Shown piece after piece: positions 58,264 to 64,000 of a DNA stretch of 64,000 nt (the first letter of the stretch is position 1; each line of letters opens with the position of its first letter). A program made the translations under genes and the position numbers. Source of the DNA: UBA4132 sp037133675 (lineage in GTDB: Bacteria > Pseudomonadota > Gammaproteobacteria > Methylococcales > Methylomonadaceae); NCBI GenBank assembly GCA_037133675.1, contig JBAXNR010000008.1:1-64000 (forward strand), read 5' to 3'. The notes below the pieces were generated by a model. The model was given only the letters and a program-made list of their open reading frames with translations, ran no database searches and was not told where the DNA came from.

Positions 58264-59844
58264 ATGTCCGAATCGCTTTCAGAACTGCAACGTCGCCGTA
58301 CTTTCGCCATTATTTCTCATCCAGACGCGGGTAAAACCACCATCACCGAAAAACTATTATTGTTTGGCGGTGCAATTCAATTAGCAGGTTCAGTGAAAGG
58401 ACGTAAAGCGGCGCGTCATGCGACTTCCGACTGGATGGAAATGGAAAAAGAACGCGGTATTTCAGTGACGACTTCTGTGATGCAGTTTGAGCATAAAGGC
58501 TGTGTGCTGAACCTACTTGATACCCCTGGTCATGAGGATTTTTCTGAGGATACTTATCGCACTTTGACGGCGGTCGATTCTGCATTAATGGTCATCGACG
58601 TTGCCAAAGGTGTAGAGGAACGCACCATTAATTTAATGGAAGTCTGTCGTTTACGCACCACGCCGATTTTAACGTTCATCAATAAATTAGATCGCGAAGG
58701 ACGCGAACCGATTGAACTGATGGACGAAGTGGAAAGCGTGTTAAAAATTAAATGTGCGCCGATGACTTGGCCTATCGGTATGGGTAAGCGTTTCAAAGGT
58801 GTTTATCACCTGTATAAAGATGAAATCCATTTGTTCAGCGCACAACATGGCGGCAAAATTGCCGAAGCTACCGTTATTAAAGGTTTGAATAATCCGCAAT
58901 TGGATGAGTTATTGAAATACCAAGCCGAAGAATTGCGCGATGAAATTGAGCTAGTCAAAGGCGCGAGTCATGAATTTAATTTGCCTGATTATTTAGCAGG
59001 TGAATTAACCCCCGTGTTTTTCGGTTCAGCAATTAATAACTTTGGTATTTTGGAATTACTGGATGCCTTTGCTGAATACGCTCCCTCCCCTCGTCCACGC
59101 AAAGCTGAACAACGCGAAGTCTTGCCCGAAGAAGATAAATTCACAGGTTTTGTATTTAAAGTTCAAGCCAATATGGATCCTTCACACCGTGACCGCGTGG
59201 CGTTTTTGCGTGTCTGTTCGGGTAAATTTGATAAAGGCATGAAAATGTATCATGCCCGTTTAGGTAAGCAAGTCCAAGTGTCTAACGCGATTACTTTCCA
59301 AGCAGATAGCCGTAAGGCAGTCGAAGAAGCCTACGCTGGCGATATTATCGGTCTGCATAATCACGGCACGATTCAAGTCGGCGATACCTTTACCCAAGGC
59401 GAAACGCTAAAATACGGCGGCATTCCTTATTTTGCCCCCGAATTATTCCGCCGCGTGATTTTAAAAGACCCATTAAGAGCGAAAGCACTGCAAAAAGGCT
59501 TAGTGCAGCTAACCGAAGAAGGCGCGACTCAGTTATTCAGACCATTAAAAAATAACGATTTAATTTTAGGCGCGGTCGGTGTGTTGCAGTTTGATGTTAC
59601 CGCGTTTCGACTCAAAGGTGAATACAACGTCGAGTGTGTTTATGACACTATCGGCATTTCCACCGTGCGCTGGGTTAGTTCCGATAAGCCTGCCAAATTG
59701 GAAGAATTTAGAAATAGAGCCTTTGATAATTTAGCAGAAGATGGCGGTGGCTATTTGGTTTATTTAGCGACCAGTCGGGTGAATTTGCAACTCACCGAAG
59801 AACGCTGGCCCGATATTAAATTTAGCGCGACGCGGGAGTTGTAA
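58264..59844 (+). CDS. prfC: Peptide chain release factor 3
   Basis: The 526-residue GTPase removes RF1/RF2 from terminated ribosomes. G motifs: SHPDAGKTTITEKLL (G1), RGISVTTSVMQF (G2), DTPGHEDFSEDTYR (G3) and FINKLDREGREP (G4); the RF3-specific FGGAIQLAGSVKGRKAARHATSDW is present. Length as in E. coli (529). A short leader that includes the ArsA-like remnant separates it from erpA. Confidence 0.97.
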   Translation: MSESLSELQRRRTFAIISHPDAGKTTITEKLLLFGGAIQLAGSVKGRKAARHATSDWMEMEKERGISVTTSVMQFEHKGCVLNLLDTPGHEDFSEDTYRTLTAVDSALMVIDVAKGVEERTINLMEVCRLRTTPILTFINKLDREGREPIELMDEVESVLKIKCAPMTWPIGMGKRFKGVYHLYKDEIHLFSAQHGGKIAEATVIKGLNNPQLDELLKYQAEELRDEIELVKGASHEFNLPDYLAGELTPVFFGSAINNFGILELLDAFAEYAPSPRPRKAEQREVLPEEDKFTGFVFKVQANMDPSHRDRVAFLRVCSGKFDKGMKMYHARLGKQVQVSNAITFQADSRKAVEEAYAGDIIGLHNHGTIQVGDTFTQGETLKYGGIPYFAPELFRRVILKDPLRAKALQKGLVQLTEEGATQLFRPLKNNDLILGAVGVLQFDVTAFRLKGEYNVECVYDTIGISTVRWVSSDKPAKLEEFRNRAFDNLAEDGGGYLVYLATSRVNLQLTEERWPDIKFSATREL

Positions 59845-60497
59845 ACTCACTGACTTGCAGAAGTGGTTGCTGTTATCGCCAGAATTCAAGCAGACATTGC
59901 TGAACTGGCGATTGATTAGTTAACCACAATGCAATAACCGTCAAAAATAAGCAATTAACAAGCCGTTAAACCAATATAATGCTTGGAAAAATAAGCATTA
60001 ATAAGTAACATAGCGGTGGTCGGAAAAGGCTCAAACCAAACTTTAAACGCTCAAAAGAATTTAGTTAGACGATTTTGTAAAAAATCGCTTGAATGTTGAC
60101 GTTGATGAGTAGCTGTTTATTCGGTGTGTTTTTAATAACCCCCCGCTAAACCGACTTAACATAACACCATGAAGCTGCCATACGCACTTCAAACAACAAG
60201 AATTTCGGGTTCGTCGTTCGACCCCCTAGACACACAAATAACTCCTGTTTTAAAGCAGAATTTACCAGCAAGACTGGAAAAATATTGACTTAGTATATCT
60301 GTCAGTTGTCTTGAGTTGTTTAACACTCAAAGAATCATACAACGCCCAGATAATGGAATAAAACCATAAAAACTCAGCCATAAGTCATTATGAATCAACC
60401 CTATCGCTCTGTATGAGTACACTTAACTTAACGATGATAAAAACCAGTCAACTCAGTAAAATCTAAAAGTGGAGCAGGACACTACAAGGAACATTGA
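59845..60497 (+). other. 653-bp gene-free leader region before rne
   Basis: No gene longer than about 20 codons is found. Near the start a frame reads LAEVVAVIARIQADIAELAID and ends with a stop (about 59921), perhaps a relic. Two small hairpins are seen: AATGCTT/AAGCATT (59978-59999) and CGATTTT-GTAA-AAAATCG (60070-60087). RNase E in E. coli autoregulates through a long 5' leader, so part of this interval may be the rne leader; the match is by position, not by sequence. Confidence 0.5.
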
Positions 60498-62861
60498 ATG
60501 AAAAGAATGCTTATCAACGCTACGCAGGCGGAAGAACTGCGAGTCGCCTTGGTAGACGGTCAAAAGTTATACGACTTTGACATTGAAATCCCATCAAAAG
60601 AACAAAAAAAATCCAATATTTACAAAGGCATTATCACCCGTGTAGAACCCAGCTTAGAAGCTGCATTTGTCAATTATGGTTCTGAAAAGCAAGGATTTTT
60701 ACCGTTTAAAGAAATCTCCCCGCTGTATCGTCATGCCCAAGAAGGCGCGGAAGAAGGTCGTCGTCCTAATATCAAAGACTTGATTCGTGAAGGTCAAGAA
60801 ATTGTCGTTCAAATTGAAAAAGAAGAACGCGGTAATAAAGGCGCGGCATTAACGACTTATATCAGTTTGGCAGGTACTTATCTGGTATTAATGCCCAACA
60901 ATCCCAAAGCAGGCGGTATTTCACGCCGTATTGAAGGCGAAACCCGCAGTGATTTACGCGAAGTTATGGCTTCGTTAGAAATCCCTGAAAATATGGGATT
61001 GATTGTCAGAACGGCTGGCTGTGGTAAAAATGCCGAAGAATTGCAATGGGACTTAAATTATCTAATGCAGTTGTGGGAAGCCATAGACCGTACCGCGAAA
61101 GAACAATCTGCACCGTTTTTGGTATTTCAAGAAAGCAACGTCATCATTCGCGCCTTACGCGATCATTTACGCGGCAATATCGATGAAATTTTAATCGACA
61201 ACGAAGATAGTTTTAAACTGGTACAAAAGTTTTTAAAACAAGTCATGCCGCATTTTTTGCCCAAAGCAAAACTGTATCAAGATTCTGTGCCGCTGTTTAA
61301 CCGCTATCAAATTGAAGCACAAATTGAAATCGCTTATGGGCGTGAAGTATCGCTACCGTCTGGCGGCTCTATTGTCATTGACCACACCGAAGCCTTAACC
61401 TCCATCGACATCAACTCCGCCCGCGCTACTAAAGGCAGTGATATTGAAGAAACAGCGTTAAATACCAATGTAGAAGCTGCCGATGAAATCGCTAGACAAC
61501 TACGGTTACGCGACTTAGGCGGTTTGTTTGTTATCGACTTTATCGATATGTTGTCCAACAAAAATCAGCGCACTGTCGAAAATCATTTGCGTGACGCGCT
61601 TAAAATTGACCGTGCGCGAATTCAAACCAGCCGTATCTCACGGTTTGGTTTATTGGAAATGTCGCGGCAACGGATGCGTCCTTCGTTAGGTGATGCCTCA
61701 CAACTGCCCTGTCCTCGCTGTAAAGGTCAAGGCACGATTCGTAATGTTGAATCAGTCGCGCTGTCAGTATTGCGCGTGATTGAAGAAGAAGCGATGAAAA
61801 AAGGCACTGAAAAAGTCATTGCCCATTTGCCGATTGAATGCGCGACCTTTCTGCTCAATGAAAAACGCAGTGTCATCGAACAAATTGAAAACCGTCTGAA
61901 AGTTGGCATTGTTATTTTGCCTAGCAAACATTTAGAAACCCCCGCTTACGACATCGAGCGCATCAAAGAGAAAGAAACTGGAGACGAAAAACCCAGTTAC
62001 TTACAAATTAAAGCCGAAGAGATCACCATTCCAGAGTTTGCCCAACAAAGCAGACAACCGTTTGAAAAAGCGGCCGTTAAAGAATTCATGCACGATTCAC
62101 CTGCACCCGCACAAAATAAAAATGAAGCGGCTAACTTAATCAAACGTTTTTGGAACAAACTGGTCAATTACGTCGAAATCCCTGAGCCAGAAGTCACTGT
62201 ATCCGCACCAACTGTGGTCGAAAAAGTACAACCCCCTCAGCCCGAAGCTCAAGCAAACAGAAGTCGTAATAACAATAATCGACGGGGTAACAGTAAAAAT
62301 AAAAACCCACAAAACCCAGCACAAGAACCACAAACAGCGCAAAACCAAGAGCCACGCCCTAATCGCCAACAACGAGGTCCTGGTCGTAATGTCAGAGCTA
62401 ATCTCGCGCCAATCCCTGCCGTTGAAGCGGGTGTAAGCAATGAAGTCGTTACTGTGCCATCAACAGCTACTATTCCAGAAGTCGATTCTGTTGTTGAATT
62501 GGTGTCCAGTCCCGATACTGAGCTAGCGATAGCGACTGATGCACTTAAACCAGAAAGAAAAAATAACACTCGCAGAGGACCAAACCGCAGAAGACCGCGT
62601 AATCCTAACTACAAAAAACCTGAGTTAGACGGCGATGCACAACCCTCTAATGGTGATGAATCATCAAGCACTGAAACGGTTGCAAGTGAACCACGTCCCG
62701 CACCTGCTCGTTCATACAATAGTGAATTTGCTGAACGTATCGAAAAAGTTGAACGCGCTGAACCTGTCAACGAACCAAAAGCCGTTGAACAGCCTGCTCC
62801 CGTTGTAGAATTTACTCCACCCGCTGAGACCAACAAACCTGAATCTGGTTCAGAGTCTTAA
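60498..62861 (+). CDS. rne: Ribonuclease E
   Basis: The 787-residue endoribonuclease is shorter than E. coli RNase E (1061). The N-terminal catalytic half is complete: MKRMLINATQAEELRVALVD, S1 domain (IYKGIITRVEPSLEAAFVNY), DNase I-like core with DINSARATKGSDIEE and LGGLFVIDFIDM (metal ligand Asp), and the Zn-link CPRCKGQG. The C-terminal third is of low complexity: Arg-rich NRSRNNNNRRGN, RRGPNRRRPRNPNYK, and Pro/Glu-rich tails, as in degradosome scaffolds. AAGGAA ribosome site. The degradosome partner enolase is also encoded in this window. Confidence 0.97.
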   Translation: MKRMLINATQAEELRVALVDGQKLYDFDIEIPSKEQKKSNIYKGIITRVEPSLEAAFVNYGSEKQGFLPFKEISPLYRHAQEGAEEGRRPNIKDLIREGQEIVVQIEKEERGNKGAALTTYISLAGTYLVLMPNNPKAGGISRRIEGETRSDLREVMASLEIPENMGLIVRTAGCGKNAEELQWDLNYLMQLWEAIDRTAKEQSAPFLVFQESNVIIRALRDHLRGNIDEILIDNEDSFKLVQKFLKQVMPHFLPKAKLYQDSVPLFNRYQIEAQIEIAYGREVSLPSGGSIVIDHTEALTSIDINSARATKGSDIEETALNTNVEAADEIARQLRLRDLGGLFVIDFIDMLSNKNQRTVENHLRDALKIDRARIQTSRISRFGLLEMSRQRMRPSLGDASQLPCPRCKGQGTIRNVESVALSVLRVIEEEAMKKGTEKVIAHLPIECATFLLNEKRSVIEQIENRLKVGIVILPSKHLETPAYDIERIKEKETGDEKPSYLQIKAEEITIPEFAQQSRQPFEKAAVKEFMHDSPAPAQNKNEAANLIKRFWNKLVNYVEIPEPEVTVSAPTVVEKVQPPQPEAQANRSRNNNNRRGNSKNKNPQNPAQEPQTAQNQEPRPNRQQRGPGRNVRANLAPIPAVEAGVSNEVVTVPSTATIPEVDSVVELVSSPDTELAIATDALKPERKNNTRRGPNRRRPRNPNYKKPELDGDAQPSNGDESSSTETVASEPRPAPARSYNSEFAERIEKVERAEPVNEPKAVEQPAPVVEFTPPAETNKPESGSES

Positions 62862-62910
62862 AACTCATTAGTAGATTTTTGGAGTACAAACTTTAGATTT
62901 GTAATTACGC

Positions 62911-63016
62911 ATAGTTCCCACGCTCCAGCGTGGGAACTCGTCTGACAACGCTCTAGCGTTGTGTCGCTTGGCAATCTAAGAAGACGCTGGATCATCCGCA
63001 GAGCGTTGGAACGATG
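62911..63016. repeat. GTTCCCACGCT dispersed palindromic repeat
   Basis: A perfect 11-bp-arm palindrome GTTCCCACGCT-CC-AGCGTGGGAAC (62914-62937) is followed by a second one CAACGCT-CT-AGCGTTG (62946-62961) and by AGAGCGTTGGAACGATG. Such blocks occur many times in genomes of several gammaproteobacteria and cyanobacteria. It lies between rne and the kinase gene and marks the border of the accessory pair. The frame running through it into the kinase is an artefact. Confidence 0.75.
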
Positions 63017-63035
63017 CAAATTTAGGTTAAATATA

Positions 63036-63482
63036 ATGGAAGCGATAATATTTATTGGTTTGCAAGCAAGTGGAAAGTCCACATTTTATAAAGCGAATTT
63101 CTTTAATTCACATCTTAGAATAAGCAATGATTTGTTAAAAACAAAAAATAGAGAAGCAAAGCTGATTGATTTTTGTATTGAAACAAATATGAAAATGGTT
63201 ATTGATAATACAAATTTTTCAGTCGAAAAACGCAAGACATACATTGATAAAATAAAACCTCATAATTTTAAAATTATTGGATACTATTTTAAAATTGATA
63301 TAGCGCGTTCAATGAAATGGAATAAGCTTAGAAAAGAATCAGAGGTAATACCAGATATTGGTATTTTGGGTACTTACAAAAAAATAGAATTACCTACATT
63401 TTCAGAGGGATATAATGAACTATATTATGTTGATTATTTGGAAAACAAATTAGTTGTAACGGATTGGAAAAATGAAGTTTAA
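63036..63482 (+). CDS. P-loop polynucleotide-kinase-like protein
   Basis: From the ATG at 63036 (MEAIIFIGLQASGKSTFYKA) the protein has 148 residues; the upstream frame runs through a repeat and is discarded. Walker A is GLQASGKS (8-15). RISNDLL and VIDNTNFSVEKRKTYI resemble the AAA_33/Pnkp-type kinase fold (acid and lid Arg). The likely role is 5'-phosphorylation of a nucleic-acid or nucleotide end. It overlaps the Thg1-like gene by 11 bp, and both are AT-rich, so the two probably act together. Confidence 0.75.
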   Translation: MEAIIFIGLQASGKSTFYKANFFNSHLRISNDLLKTKNREAKLIDFCIETNMKMVIDNTNFSVEKRKTYIDKIKPHNFKIIGYYFKIDIARSMKWNKLRKESEVIPDIGILGTYKKIELPTFSEGYNELYYVDYLENKLVVTDWKNEV

Positions 63483-64000
63483 TGAACTGGATGACATGAT
63501 GCGTGTGTATGAAACCGCTCATGACCATAGCGTACTTCCTGATATTTATATGGTTGCTCGTGTAGACGGCAGAAGTTTCACGAAACTGACAAAAGATAAA
63601 TGTAAATTTGAAGCTCCATTTGATATTAAATTTCGTGATTTAATGGTTGAAACAACCAAGCATTTAATGAATTGTGGTTTCAAGGTTATGTATGGATTTT
63701 CTGAAAGTGATGAAATCTCTTTATTATTTGATTTAAATATTGATATTTTTAAGCGTAAATTGAGGAAATATAACTCAATTTTAGCTGGTGAAGCCTCAGC
63801 GAAATTTAGTTTATTACTTCAAGATATTGCAGTGTTCGATTGCAGAATATGTCAACTACCGAATAAAAAAACAGTTGTTGATTATTTTAGGTGGCGAAAT
63901 GAGGATGCTCATAGAAATGCCTTAAACGCACATTGCTATTGGATGCTAAGAAAAGAAAATTATACCCAAGAAAAAGCAACTTTATATCTTGAAGGAAAAT
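63472..64000 (+). CDS. Thg1-like 3'-5' RNA polymerase (partial)
   Basis: The first 176 codons are visible from the ATG at 63472 (MKFNELDDMMRVYETAHDHS); the gene runs off the right edge. Metal-binding residues of Thg1 are present: Asp32 (VARVDGRSFTKL) and Asp80/Glu81 (YGFSESDEISLLF); further conserved blocks are RKYNSILAGEASAKFSLLLQ and YFRWRNEDAHRNALNAHCYW. Thg1 adds G-1 to tRNA-His in eukaryotes; bacterial Thg1-like proteins repair 5'-truncated tRNAs by templated 3'-5' addition. The ATG lies inside the kinase gene, which implies translational coupling. Confidence 0.92.
   Translation, partial: MKFNELDDMMRVYETAHDHSVLPDIYMVARVDGRSFTKLTKDKCKFEAPFDIKFRDLMVETTKHLMNCGFKVMYGFSESDEISLLFDLNIDIFKRKLRKYNSILAGEASAKFSLLLQDIAVFDCRICQLPNKKTVVDYFRWRNEDAHRNALNAHCYWMLRKENYTQEKATLYLEGK

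Noticed and set aside
59860..59921. Short frame LAEVVAVIARIQADIAELAID after prfC, like the tail of a type I restriction subunit
   Set aside because: Too short to assign and without neighbouring similarity; noted only as a possible relic.
62961..63035. N-terminal extension of the kinase frame
   Set aside because: The 25 extra codons are translated repeat sequence; the ATG at 63036 starts directly before the P-loop strand.
1..64000. CRISPR arrays, tRNA or rRNA genes, prophage genes
   Set aside because: No regularly spaced repeat series, no cloverleaf or rRNA sequence and no phage structural or integrase gene was recognised by reading.

Overview
The window looks like a chromosomal segment of a gammaproteobacterium with a base composition in the low-40s percent GC (by eye). 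Housekeeping order is gammaproteobacterial: ndk-rlmN-pilF-hisS-yfgM-bamB-der, trkA-trkH, kdsA-eno...ftsB, tgt...yajC-secD-secF, lpxC, prfC, rne, zapE, acnB. A malyl-CoA lyase of the serine-cycle type (46992-47945), a Ycf46-like AAA ATPase and many short palindromic repeats point towards a methane- or methanol-oxidising lineage such as Methylococcales. That placement is inference; no marker gene such as 16S rRNA or pmoA is present. No rRNA, tRNA, CRISPR array, prophage or intact transposase was found.

Layout. 1-5.6 kb: end of an sdhB-sdhE unit, a thioredoxin-fold/CcdA-like membrane protein, a DEDDh exonuclease, a decayed MNT/HepT pair, pgi, and an intergenic region with a MITE beside a duplicated leader-like repeat. 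5.6-14.9 kb: uvrB, a class III nucleotidyl cyclase with an unusual C-terminal domain, TrkH/TrkA, zapE, lpxC, dciA-like. 15-27.4 kb: acnB, a GmrSD-like DUF262/DUF1524 protein coupled to an alpha/beta hydrolase, tpx, then the der-bamB-yfgM-hisS-pilF-rlmN-ndk run. 27.5-29.5 kb: orphan HicB-like protein, HNH endonuclease, AbrB/PIN toxin-antitoxin pair. 29.7-38.6 kb: secF, DUF29, secD, yajC, a four-gene lipid-linked glycosylation cassette (GtrB, ChbG, GtrA, ArnT-like), tgt. 38.7-44.9 kb: ftsB and eno-kdsA separated by about 3.7 kb of accessory genes (YafQ-type pair, unknown gene between direct repeats, decayed PIN pair, HEPN + DUF262 pair, RelBE-type pair). 45-48.9 kb: small HTH-like protein, Doc pair, unknown helical protein, malyl-CoA lyase, Bax inhibitor-1 family protein. 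49-54.6 kb: Ycf46-like AAA ATPase, HigBA, an LRV-repeat protein, and a glycine-zipper protein with a possible PD-(D/E)XK core. 54.6-64 kb: sseA, quinone oxidoreductase, argC, erpA, ArsA-like remnant, prfC, rne, then a P-loop kinase overlapping a Thg1-like 3'-5' polymerase that runs off the right edge.

The core genes form conserved translation, cell-envelope and secretion operons on the minus strand. Accessory genes repeatedly sit at operon joints: between tgt and yajC, secD and secF, eno and ftsB, and acnB and tpx. Toxin-antitoxin modules are dense, and in two (HepT and PIN) the toxin survives only as an N-terminal stub behind an apparently intact partner. The best candidates for under-described biology are the kinase/Thg1-like pair, the DUF262+HEPN pair, the hydrolase/GmrSD-like pair and the glycine-zipper nuclease-like protein.
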